Source of the DNA: Dyadobacter sp. CECT 9275
GTDB lineage: Bacteria; Bacteroidota; Bacteroidia; Cytophagales; Spirosomataceae
DNA: 64,000 bases
Assembly (NCBI RefSeq): GCF_907164905.1
Contig: NZ_CAJRAF010000001.1
Span: forward strand, 1,337,001-1,401,000
Direction of reading: 5' to 3'
The notes beneath the pieces are model-generated. The model saw nothing but the letters and a program-made list of their open reading frames with translations. It ran no database searches and was not told the origin of the DNA. Made by a program: the position numbers and the translations under genes. Below, in pieces: positions 8,531 to 17,161 of the stretch (the stretch's first letter is position 1; each line of letters opens with the position of its first letter).

Positions 8531-8773
8531 AGGAGTTGAAATTTGTTTGTGTCTAAAAAAAGTTAAAATTAAACTTTGATCAGACTCCGATGCCCCGATC
8601 GAAAAACTTTGTAATTCAAAGGTATAAGCTATTGCAATACAATCAAATAGCATTTTTAAGATATTTTTAAAAATGTTTAATAAATAATCTGTTGACTTTA
8701 AATAGTACAATGAATGTGAAAAGTACAATTTAAGTTCTTTAAAAAGTACTATTAACTAATTGTTAAGAGAACC

Positions 8774-10150
8774 ATGACGAAGGTAACGATGGATCACGCA
8801 GCAGCTTCCGAGGTGTTTAACCGCGATGAAAGTTATGTAGACTGGCATGACGAAACGCTGTGGTTTGTGCGCCAGAAACGTGACAGATCTTCCAAGCAGC
8901 TTCCTGAATGGGAAGCTTTGAGGGAATCGGCATCACAGATCAAAAATTATGTTTTGTCGCATCTGGATGAATTGCTGGTCGCTTTCGAAGAAAAGGCGAA
9001 GGCGAATGGCATACATGTGCATTGGGCAACAGACGCGGCGGAGCATAACGAGATTGTACTGGGTATCCTGAAAAAGCACAATGTGAAGCAAATGGTTAAA
9101 AGTAAATCCATGCTCACAGAAGAATGTCATATGAATGATTTCCTCTCGCGTAACGGGGTTGAGGTGATTGATACCGATTTGGGTGAAAGGATCGTTCAGC
9201 TGCGTGAGGAGCCGCCTAGCCACATTGTATTACCTGCGATTCACCTCAAGAAAAAAGATATTGGCGACTTATTTCATGAACATCTGGGGACAGACGAAGG
9301 TGCAACGGACCCGCAGTATCTGACCGAAGCGGCAAGGCAGCATTTGCGCGACAAATTCCTGACCCGCAAGGCCGCACTGACCGGGGTAAATTTTGCCATT
9401 GCGGAAACGGGAGGCTTTGTGGTTTCGACCAACGAAGGGAATGCGGACATGGGCGCCCACCTGGCCGATGTGCACATTGCCTGTATGGGATTTGAAAAGA
9501 TTATCCCGAGGCAGGAACATTTGGGAGTATTCCTGAGATTACTCGCCAGAAGTGCCACCGGCCAGCCGATCACCACTTACAGCAGCCATTTCAAAAAACC
9601 ACGGGCCGGGCAGGAGATGCATATCGTGATCCTTGACAATGGACGCAGTACCCAGCTGGGCCGGGCCGATTTCCGTAATTCGCTGAAATGCATCCGTTGC
9701 GGTGCCTGCATGAATACCTGCCCTGTTTATCGCCGTAGCGGGGGGCATAGTTACCACAACGCGGTTGCGGGGCCGATCGGATCTATTCTGGCACCCAATC
9801 TGGATATGACTAAAAACGCTGATCTGCCTTTTGCCAGTACCCTTTGCGGAAGCTGTTCCAATGTATGTCCCGTAAAAATAGATATCCACGACCAGCTTTA
9901 TAAGTGGCGCCAGGTACTGGCAAGTCAGGGATATATACCCAAAAGTAAGGAGGTGGGAATCAAGGCAATGTCCGTAGTATTATCTCAGCCAAGATTTTAT
10001 CAGTGGTCGGGGAGGTTGGGAAGAGCGGTGATGCGTACGGTTCCGTTTGTGGTTAACAACAGCCTCAATCCCTGGTTTAAACAACGGGAAATGCCCGAAC
10101 CTCCCAGGGAAAGTTTCAGGGACTGGTATGTAAGAAATAGAAAAAACTAG
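8774..10150 (+). CDS. lutB: L-lactate utilisation iron-sulfur protein LutB
   Basis: A 458-residue protein with the LUD domain (about 70-300) followed by two 4Fe-4S motifs: CIRCGACMNTCP near 305-316 and CGSCSNVCPVK near 358-368. A C-terminal extension ends in the typical FRDWYxxR segment. It is the electron-transferring core subunit of the LutABC L-lactate dehydrogenase. It overlaps no gene and is followed almost directly by lutC. A 243-base gap upstream must contain its promoter, so lutBC appear to be transcribed separately from lutA. Confidence 0.93.
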   Translation: MTKVTMDHAAASEVFNRDESYVDWHDETLWFVRQKRDRSSKQLPEWEALRESASQIKNYVLSHLDELLVAFEEKAKANGIHVHWATDAAEHNEIVLGILKKHNVKQMVKSKSMLTEECHMNDFLSRNGVEVIDTDLGERIVQLREEPPSHIVLPAIHLKKKDIGDLFHEHLGTDEGATDPQYLTEAARQHLRDKFLTRKAALTGVNFAIAETGGFVVSTNEGNADMGAHLADVHIACMGFEKIIPRQEHLGVFLRLLARSATGQPITTYSSHFKKPRAGQEMHIVILDNGRSTQLGRADFRNSLKCIRCGACMNTCPVYRRSGGHSYHNAVAGPIGSILAPNLDMTKNADLPFASTLCGSCSNVCPVKIDIHDQLYKWRQVLASQGYIPKSKEVGIKAMSVVLSQPRFYQWSGRLGRAVMRTVPFVVNNSLNPWFKQREMPEPPRESFRDWYVRNRKN

Positions 10151-10159
10151 TTGTATCGT

Positions 10160-10747
10160 ATGAATGCAAGAGATAAGATACTGAGCCAGGTGAAAGCAAA
10201 TAAACCAGCGGCAACGGCGCTGCCGGAGGAATTTACTTACCAAAGTGATTATTCGGATACGCAGCAAACTTTCACCGATGTACTGGCTGCTATTTATACC
10301 GAAGTGATTTCTGTCAAAAATTTGCAGGAACTGCTGGATAAAGCAATGGAAATGTACGGAGAGGTGGTTAACCGCGCCACAACCATTCCTGCACTTTTGC
10401 CCTGGGCTGATTTCAGCCTGGAAGTTTCCGATCCGCATGAACTTGAGCTGATCGAGATGGCCATTCTGAGGGCGGAATTTGGGGTGGCTGAAAATGGGGC
10501 GGTCTGGATATCAGATCAGTACCTGCCGCATCGGGCACTTCCTTTTATTACCCAAAACCTGGCTTTCGTCATTCCCAGGGACGCGCTCGTCAATAACATG
10601 CATGAGGCATACAATCGTCTCCAGGATACTACCGGTTGGGGATGTTTCATTGCCGGACCCTCCAAAACGGCAGATATTGAGCAATCGCTGGTGATTGGGG
10701 CGCATGGTGCCCGGAGTATGGTGATATTTTTAGTAGATGAGCTGTAA
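10160..10747 (+). CDS. lutC: L-lactate utilisation protein LutC (LUD domain)
   Basis: A 195-residue LUD-domain protein beginning MNARDKILSQVK, the usual LutC opening. The ATG at 10160 was chosen over a TTG at 10151. The conserved core AEFGVAENGAVWIS and the glycine-rich GPSKTADIEQSLVIGAHGA segment are clear. It starts 9 bases after the lutB stop, in the same transcript. LutC is the third subunit of the L-lactate oxidation complex; its exact chemistry is not settled. Length is close to other members. Confidence 0.9.
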   Translation: MNARDKILSQVKANKPAATALPEEFTYQSDYSDTQQTFTDVLAAIYTEVISVKNLQELLDKAMEMYGEVVNRATTIPALLPWADFSLEVSDPHELELIEMAILRAEFGVAENGAVWISDQYLPHRALPFITQNLAFVIPRDALVNNMHEAYNRLQDTTGWGCFIAGPSKTADIEQSLVIGAHGARSMVIFLVDEL

Positions 10748-10824
10748 TTAAAACGGGTACAGACCGGTTTGAATATTTCTTCAAACAAAAGCGTTCAAAA
10801 ATTACGCCCCCTTATTCTTTCTTC

Positions 10825-10832
10825 TAATTTTG
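10825..10832 (+). promoter_or_regulatory. Probable cmk promoter -7 box
   Basis: The octamer taattttg matches the Bacteroidota -7 consensus TAnnTTTG and lies 76 bases before the cmk ATG. No strong TTTG lies at the -33 spacing, so support is partial. Confidence 0.4.
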
Positions 10833-10907
10833 CACAGCTCATCTGTTGCTGTGTTTTACATACACGGACCATATGGAGGTTTTAGACAATGCCTGATTAG
10901 ATACCTT

Positions 10908-11618
10908 ATGCCCAAAATTATTGTTGCCATCGACGGCTATTCAAGTTGTGGAAAAAGCACAACCGCCAAACTCGTTGCAGGCCAATTAAATTACCCTTAT
11001 ATAGACACCGGAGCTATGTACCGGGCTGTTACCTTGTATTTTCTCCAGAACCATATCTCGCTCACCAATCCCAGGGAAATAGAAAATGCCCTGGACAACA
11101 TTCATATCAGCTTTCGGCGGCATCCGGAATTAGGCAGAAATGATACCTATCTGAATGGCCTCAATGTGGAAGATGAAATCAGAAAAATGTATGTTTCAGA
11201 AAGAGTGAGCGATGTGAGTGCTGTGGCAGCGGTACGGCATGCACTGGTTGCCCAGCAGCAGCGTATGGGTAAGGCCAAAGGTATTGTGATGGATGGCCGG
11301 GATATAGGGACCGTCGTGTTTCCACAAGCCGAACTGAAAATATTCATGAATGCCGATCCGCTCATCCGCGCTCAGAGGAGGCAGCTGGAACTGCTTCAAA
11401 AAGGCGAAATGGTCGGTTTTCAGGAAATTGTAGATAATCTTAAAAACCGTGACTATATCGATACCCATCGAGCGGAAAGTCCGCTCAGGCAGGCGTCAGA
11501 CGCCGTTTATATTGATAATTCCCTGATGACTCTGGACGAACAGGTGGAGCTGGTGGTACGGCTGGCTGACGAACAAATAGGGTTGTCTCTCAGAAAGCGG
11601 GAAATGCGCCATGACTAA
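10908..11618 (+). CDS. cmk: Cytidylate kinase
   Basis: A 236-residue CMP kinase. The P-loop GYSSCGKST lies near residues 9-17 after the first strand IIVAIDG. The CMP-binding YIDTGAMYRAVT and GRDIGTVVFPQA motifs follow, then the lid region RRQLEL. It phosphorylates CMP/dCMP with ATP in the cytoplasm. The ATG at 10908 fits the family N-terminus (MPKIIVAIDG); an upstream in-frame ATG at 10830 adds an atypical 26-residue leader. The 3' end overlaps the next gene by 8 bases. Confidence 0.95.
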   Translation: MPKIIVAIDGYSSCGKSTTAKLVAGQLNYPYIDTGAMYRAVTLYFLQNHISLTNPREIENALDNIHISFRRHPELGRNDTYLNGLNVEDEIRKMYVSERVSDVSAVAAVRHALVAQQQRMGKAKGIVMDGRDIGTVVFPQAELKIFMNADPLIRAQRRQLELLQKGEMVGFQEIVDNLKNRDYIDTHRAESPLRQASDAVYIDNSLMTLDEQVELVVRLADEQIGLSLRKREMRHD

Positions 11619-12696
11619 CAGGGGCGGTATATCTGTTGATTACGATTATCTTATCGTGGGGCAGGGAATAGGAGGTACTGCACTGGCCTGGCACCTGCAT
11701 AGGCTTGGGAAAAAAATCAGGGTGGTGGGTGATTCATCCCTGCCCTCTTCATCCAGAGTGGCGGCGGGGATTTTCAACCCTTTGACGGGAAAAAAGCTGG
11801 TAAAAACCTGGCTGGCAGACCAACTCTTTCCTTATGCCAGTGAATTTTATGCATCTCTCGAAAACAAGCTGAATATAAAGCTTGTTTATCCTCTTCCGGT
11901 TTATCGACCTTACCGATCCATCGAAGAGCAGAATACGTATCTTGCTCAGACGGCTAACCCTGGCATAGCACAGTACATTACCAGCCAGACTGACGATTTG
12001 TTGCCGCTGGATTATATTAGCAATCCCTATGGAGGTCTGAAAGTGGGGCAATCGGGTTGGGTAGATCTGCCGCTTTTACTGGATCAGAGTAAGATTTATT
12101 TTGAAAAAGAGGGTATATACACCGAAGAAAGGTTTGCCGCCGAAGATCTGATCTTTACTTCGGATACTGTGGAGTGGAACGGGAAAACTTTTAATAAGGT
12201 GATTTTGTGCCAGGGAGTGATGGCGCTGGAAAACTCATTTTTTAACTGGCTGCCTTTCAGTCCTGTAAAAGGTGAGATTTTAGACATTGCCGTGGAAAAT
12301 ATTCTGAAACCTTATATCGTTAATCAGGGGATTTTTATTTTACCGCTGTCAAAGGACTCGGCACGGGTTGGAGCTACTTATTCCTGGGATCCGCTGGATT
12401 GGGAAACAACAGATGCGGCCAAAAATGAGCTGGCCGACAAGATCAGATCGTTACTGAATGTACCCTTTACCGTAACAAAACAAAATGCCGGGCTGCGGCC
12501 GTCCGTGAAAGACAGGAGACCTTTAATCGGGATACATCCCGAAGAAAACAGGGTGGGGATTTTTAACGGACTCGGTACCAAAGGAGTTACTCTGGCGCCA
12601 TTTTTTGCAAATGAATTCGCTCAACATCTGGAACATGGCAAAGAATTGAATCCGTTAGTGAATATTAAAAGGTATTTTTCGTTATATTTCCATTGA
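11611..12696 (+). CDS. FAD-dependent oxidoreductase of the DAO (D-amino acid oxidase-like) family
   Basis: A 361-residue flavoprotein. The N-terminal dinucleotide-binding motif YLIVGQGIGGTALAW (GxGxxG) lies near residues 13-27, then VRVVGD ending the second strand. The C-terminal half holds the NGLGTKGVTLAPF FAD-closing motif near 330. Members oxidise amines or amino acids, or act in tRNA modification (MnmC-like C-domain); the substrate here is unknown. It is translationally coupled to cmk by an 8-base overlap, a pairing that says little about function. Confidence 0.8.
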   Translation: MTNRGGISVDYDYLIVGQGIGGTALAWHLHRLGKKIRVVGDSSLPSSSRVAAGIFNPLTGKKLVKTWLADQLFPYASEFYASLENKLNIKLVYPLPVYRPYRSIEEQNTYLAQTANPGIAQYITSQTDDLLPLDYISNPYGGLKVGQSGWVDLPLLLDQSKIYFEKEGIYTEERFAAEDLIFTSDTVEWNGKTFNKVILCQGVMALENSFFNWLPFSPVKGEILDIAVENILKPYIVNQGIFILPLSKDSARVGATYSWDPLDWETTDAAKNELADKIRSLLNVPFTVTKQNAGLRPSVKDRRPLIGIHPEENRVGIFNGLGTKGVTLAPFFANEFAQHLEHGKELNPLVNIKRYFSLYFH

Positions 12697-12712
12697 AGTC
12701 AGCCGTCATACT

Positions 12713-15700
12713 ATGAGCATAAGATCTATATTTAAATTGACCTTGCCGGTCAATCTTTTGATATTAATAGGATTATATACAGATACAATAGCACAGCGTT
12801 ATCCGTCGCAGGAAACTTTCGGCAAAAACCGTGTGCAGTACAGGACTTTCGACTGGAAGATTTTCAGGACTACCAATTTTGAAATTTATCACTATCAGGG
12901 CGGAACAGCACTGGCCAAGCTGGCAGCGCAGTATGCTGAAAGCGAGTTCGACCGGATTACGGATGTACTGGGTTGGACGCCCTATAACCGCGTCAAGATT
13001 TTTCTCTACAACTCGCCTTCCGACCTTGAACAAAGCAATATGGGATTGTCCACGCTGGATAATCTGGAAGATCAGAAACTGGACCTGGCCCAGTCGCGGG
13101 TGGAGGTAGCTTATACCGGCGATCAGATCGGTTTTCGCAAAACACTGGTAAAAGATATCAGTCTTCTTTTTGTGTATGACATGCTTTACGGCGGAAATAT
13201 GAAAGAAGCGCTGCAAAGCTCCCTGCTGCTCACCGTTCCGGAGTGGTTTATGAGCGGAACAGCGGCGTACATTTCGGAAGGCTGGTCTCCGGAGCTAAGC
13301 GATTATATGCGCGACTTTTTTAAAAACAGAAAGATCAGAAAACCAACGTTGATGACAGGGAATGACGCCACGCTGATCGGTCATTCTATCTGGAACTATA
13401 TAGCGGAGAGATATGGCAAGGATAAAATATCCGATATACTGAACCTCACCCGTATCATACGCACTGAGCAAACCAGTATCACCAGTACGCTGGGCGTGCC
13501 TTCCTACAACCGTTTTTTAAGAGACTGGCGAGCCTATTACCTGGATGCAAACAAAAATGCAGAACAGTTTTACATTGATCCGAAGCCAACCTGGAAGCAC
13601 CAGCTCAACGAATTCGGCTCAACGGACGTGAACGCAGTGGTAAAGCTTTCACCGGATAAGAAATGGACAGCCGTGAGTGAAATCAAAAAAGGAAGGTATC
13701 GGGTATATATCATTGACAGTGAAAGAGGAAGCCGGAAGGTGATTCGGCAGGGTAAGCTCGAAGTAGTAGGAGGAAGGGCCAAAAACTTACCCCCGCTGCT
13801 CGGCTGGACACGCACCAATAATCTGGCGGTGTTGGCCACGGAAGGAGACAGAAAAAACCTGTACGTTTATGAAAACGTAGGTACTAAAAAACTGAGAGTC
13901 AAAGTGAAAAGAAATATCCGTGGGCTGGATCAGATCGTGGATATGGATATCTCACAGGACGGAACCATGCTGGCGGTAAGCGCAGACAAAGGAGGCCAGA
14001 ATGACCTTTACCTGATCAGCGTTGCACGGGCTTCAGCATTGCCCTTAACCAATGATTTGTATGACGACCTGTCTCCAAGGTTTGTCCAGGGGTCATCAAG
14101 AAGGGTAATTTTCGCATCCAATCGCCCCGCCGACACTTTGGGGACAGGGAAGGGCGATTATAAGTCTATTACACCTTATCTTTCCTTGTACGAACACGAT
14201 GGAACCCCCAAATCCGACCGGATTCCCAAACTGATGCAGGGTAGCGGGAAAACCAAGGTAATGCCGGTATATGCCAATGATAAGGAAGTGATTTACTTAT
14301 CTAACGAAAAGGGCATTAATAACCTTTATAAATTTGATAAAGCCTCGGGAAGTTCTTCACAGCTCACCAATTACATTTTTAATATACGGAATGCGGATGT
14401 AAACCTGGCTTCGGGAGGAGCTCTGGCTTATACCTACCTGAACGACGGTTATTACACAGCGGCTTTTACGAATTCATTTGATCCTAATGCTTCCCTGAAT
14501 GTTCCCTCAGTGACTGAAAAAGGGCCGAAGGTTGATCAAAAGGCTGCTGGACAGACTGATACTAAAATAGATTCGGCAGCGAAAGCAAAAGCACAGGAAT
14601 CCAGGATTGTGCTCAAAGATGGTGAGGTGGATACCGACAACTATGAGTTTGATGAAGATGTACTAAAGACATTTGAGTCACGCCAGCGCAGAGGGACTTT
14701 TGCAAGCAGCCCGAGTGCACTCACACGTACAAAGGCGGTGCGGGAGAACATAGCGATAAAGGGCCCATATCCTTACAAGGGGCTTTTTATCAATAATGAT
14801 GCAAGTTCCGACTGGCGGATCGATCCTGTCCGTGGTTTCGGGTTTTCGCAATCAATTTCAATGAACGATTTGCTTGAAAACCATGTGATTAAGGCCGGTA
14901 TTTTCATAAATTCCAACTTTCGTAACAGTGACCTTTTTGCGGAATATTGGAATAATACGCGCCGTATAGATTTTGGTGCAAGAGTTGACAGGAAGAGCCT
15001 TTATATAGATTCAGAAGGTGCGCCGCAGAAATATCGTTATAACCAGTTTACTTTTTCAGTGTCCTATCCGTTCTCTACGACAAGCAGGATCACGGTGTCT
15101 CCCATGTATACCTCAACGCGGATGATTGATGTATATATTCTTGCCAACCCAGATCTCACGTCTAGTTATGGTGGCTTAAGAACAGAATATGTTTTTGACA
15201 ATACCCGTGTGAACGGGCTGAATATGCTGGAAGGTACCCGTTTCAAGATCAGATATGACAACCAGCTGGGCCTTACCAATACCAATCAGAGCTTCAACCG
15301 GGTCAGTCTTGATTTTCGGCATTACCAAAAAATACACAGGGATCTGATCCTGGCCATCAGGGCTTCGGCAAGCCATTCGGGAGGCAAGGCTCCCAAGCAG
15401 AATATTCTGGGAGGGATGGAAAACTGGATTTCTAACAAAAAAGATAGCAGGACGGCCAATGATCCGCTGCAATTTGGCCCGACAATCGATAACCGGGATA
15501 TCTTCTTTGCAGATTTTGCCACCAATCTCCGGGGATTTAATCTGAACCGTTTATCCGGAACAAGTTACATGTTGCTGAATGCAGAGCTACGTATTCCGCT
15601 CATTAAGTATCTTTACCGGGGTGCGATTACTTCCAGTTTCCTGAGAAATTTCCAGATCGTAGGATTTGGGGATATAGGCACCGCCTGGACGGGCAAAGGA

Positions 15701-15925
15701 CCATTCAGTGAAAATAACAGCCTGAATACGCAAATCATAGGTGGAGACGAGGACCCATTCAGAGCAACAGTAACCGACTTCAAAAATCCTTACCTGATGG
15801 GCTATGGCCTGGGTGCCAGAACAACTGTTTTCGGTTTTTATGTTAAGTTTGATTATGCCTGGGGCGTGGACAACGGCTATACCAACAAGCCAATTCCCTA
15901 CGTAACACTTGGTTATGACTTTTAG
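12713..15925 (+). CDS. Large secreted/outer-membrane protein: peptidase-MA-like domain, TolB-like propeller, C-terminal beta-barrel
   Basis: A 1070-residue protein with an N-terminal signal (about 1-27). Residues about 30-270 resemble the gluzincin peptidase-MA fold: the PEWFMSGTAAYISEGW helix is there, but no HExxH can be found where zinc should bind. Residues about 290-590 have TolB/WD40-like repeats (DISQDGTMLAVSADKGGQNDLYLIS and similar). Residues about 690-1070 are amphipathic strands ending in an aromatic residue (VTLGYDF), as in outer-membrane barrels. It probably sits in the outer membrane with a periplasmic or surface propeller. Function is unknown. It starts 16 bases after the preceding gene. 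Confidence 0.75.
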   Translation: MSIRSIFKLTLPVNLLILIGLYTDTIAQRYPSQETFGKNRVQYRTFDWKIFRTTNFEIYHYQGGTALAKLAAQYAESEFDRITDVLGWTPYNRVKIFLYNSPSDLEQSNMGLSTLDNLEDQKLDLAQSRVEVAYTGDQIGFRKTLVKDISLLFVYDMLYGGNMKEALQSSLLLTVPEWFMSGTAAYISEGWSPELSDYMRDFFKNRKIRKPTLMTGNDATLIGHSIWNYIAERYGKDKISDILNLTRIIRTEQTSITSTLGVPSYNRFLRDWRAYYLDANKNAEQFYIDPKPTWKHQLNEFGSTDVNAVVKLSPDKKWTAVSEIKKGRYRVYIIDSERGSRKVIRQGKLEVVGGRAKNLPPLLGWTRTNNLAVLATEGDRKNLYVYENVGTKKLRVKVKRNIRGLDQIVDMDISQDGTMLAVSADKGGQNDLYLISVARASALPLTNDLYDDLSPRFVQGSSRRVIFASNRPADTLGTGKGDYKSITPYLSLYEHDGTPKSDRIPKLMQGSGKTKVMPVYANDKEVIYLSNEKGINNLYKFDKASGSSSQLTNYIFNIRNADVNLASGGALAYTYLNDGYYTAAFTNSFDPNASLNVPSVTEKGPKVDQKAAGQTDTKIDSAAKAKAQESRIVLKDGEVDTDNYEFDEDVLKTFESRQRRGTFASSPSALTRTKAVRENIAIKGPYPYKGLFINNDASSDWRIDPVRGFGFSQSISMNDLLENHVIKAGIFINSNFRNSDLFAEYWNNTRRIDFGARVDRKSLYIDSEGAPQKYRYNQFTFSVSYPFSTTSRITVSPMYTSTRMIDVYILANPDLTSSYGGLRTEYVFDNTRVNGLNMLEGTRFKIRYDNQLGLTNTNQSFNRVSLDFRHYQKIHRDLILAIRASASHSGGKAPKQNILGGMENWISNKKDSRTANDPLQFGPTIDNRDIFFADFATNLRGFNLNRLSGTSYMLLNAELRIPLIKYLYRGAITSSFLRNFQIVGFGDIGTAWTGKGPFSENNSLNTQIIGGDEDPFRATVTDFKNPYLMGYGLGARTTVFGFYVKFDYAWGVDNGYTNKPIPYVTLGYDF

Positions 15926-15969
15926 TGGTAAAACTGAGTATAACGGCAACGAAAAAGTTTATTATTGTG

Positions 15970-15998
15970 GCAGGAGATTGTTCTCCTGCTATTTTTTT
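15970..15998 (+). terminator. Intrinsic terminator
   Basis: The perfect stem gcaggaga (15970-15977) / tctcctgc (15982-15989) with loop ttgt is followed by a T-rich tail (tattttttt). It lies just after the large surface-protein gene and before the PorP/SprF gene. Confidence 0.85.
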
Positions 15999-16015
15999 AA
16001 TATCAAAAGGTAAAA

Positions 16016-16942
16016 ATGTTAAAGCTGATCAGGGTAGCCCATCTCATAAAATGGTTCGTAATATTGGGGATATTGCTGGAAACAGATGGCGTGTACGCGC
16101 AGAAAGAGGTGATCTTTGAACAATACCTCCAGAATCCGATGGCGATCAACCCGGCTTTCACGGGTGTTCGGGAGACATTTAATATGACGGCCATGTTTCG
16201 CAGGAAATGGTTTACGATACCCAATTCCCCTTCAAGCCAGACTTTTGCCGCGGATGGTACTACTGCGGGAGGTAAATTGGGTATCGGGTTTCAGGCTATG
16301 AATGACCAGACAAGTTACTTTACCACCACCGGTGTATATGGCTCATTGGCCTATCACCTTGACGTGACGGAAAGCTGGAAATTTTCGTTGGGTGCACAGG
16401 GAGGAATCAACGTACTGCCCGTGGCTGGCGGAGGGTTGGGGGGAAATAACAGAGCATTGGGGAGTTTTGGACTTGGAGGATGGCTTTACTCCGATAAATG
16501 GTACGTAGGGGTATCCAAGCCGGAGATACTGGGCCAGAATTTTGGTGATCAGATCATCTCAGCTTTTTACCGCCGCCCGCTTTACGTTATGGCAGGCGGC
16601 AGCTATTACCTGAACCCCGACCTGATGATGCTGCCGCATTTGCTTCTGGTACAGGAGAAAGATCATAAACTTCGCGCAGATTTCGGAGCGAGATTCTGGT
16701 TCAGTGAAAAAGTTGGCATTGGTGCATCTTATCGTGTTGGCGGGGGGATCAGTAATGCCTCGGTACCAGTTAATTACCTGCAGTTTTCAGCTGAGGTACA
16801 GGTGGGCAAGAATGTAAGGCTGGGATATTTTTACAGTACACGGCAAGTGGAGGCGATTTATCATGTGCAGTCCGGCCCGAAAGGTATTCATGAGCTGATG
16901 CTGAAATTTATTCCCTCGCCAAACGGCTTTCAGAAATTTTAA
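16016..16942 (+). CDS. PorP/SprF-family type IX secretion system membrane protein
   Basis: A 308-residue outer-membrane protein with an N-terminal signal segment (about 1-28). The family-defining opening follows: FEQYLQNPMAINPAFTG near 35-50. The rest is alternating beta strands with Gly-rich turns. PorP/SprF proteins work with the type IX secretion machinery, typically helping deliver or attach particular secreted proteins such as gliding adhesins. No partner adhesin lies next to it here, so this is a stand-alone copy. Genomes of this group usually carry many paralogues. Confidence 0.88.
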   Translation: MLKLIRVAHLIKWFVILGILLETDGVYAQKEVIFEQYLQNPMAINPAFTGVRETFNMTAMFRRKWFTIPNSPSSQTFAADGTTAGGKLGIGFQAMNDQTSYFTTTGVYGSLAYHLDVTESWKFSLGAQGGINVLPVAGGGLGGNNRALGSFGLGGWLYSDKWYVGVSKPEILGQNFGDQIISAFYRRPLYVMAGGSYYLNPDLMMLPHLLLVQEKDHKLRADFGARFWFSEKVGIGASYRVGGGISNASVPVNYLQFSAEVQVGKNVRLGYFYSTRQVEAIYHVQSGPKGIHELMLKFIPSPNGFQKF

Positions 16943-17125
16943 TTTTAAGTAAAGCAGATAATGTTTATGAGGTCCAGAGATAAGAAACTGACTTTTAGGC
17001 TTATATGTTGAAATACAAAATAAAGGTGATGTTGAATCTGTAACAGCTTGCAGAGAATTTGCCTTAAAGCATTAATTAGATTGCTAAAAAGGAGATTTTT
17101 TATACTTATGTAAACATAAGTCTTG

Positions 17126-17133
17126 TAACTTTG
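17126..17133 (+). promoter_or_regulatory. Probable sucA promoter -7 box
   Basis: The octamer taactttg fits the Bacteroidota TAnnTTTG -7 consensus and sits 29 bases before the sucA ATG. The matching -33 element is not strong. Confidence 0.5.
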
Positions 17134-17161
17134 TCGTGCAAAAGAAATAATCACATTTGTG

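Noticed and set aside
8531..8728. N-terminal extension of the small secreted protein to a start at 8728
   Set aside because: It would place about 66 residues before a perfect signal peptide, and this stretch is A/T-rich promoter-like DNA.
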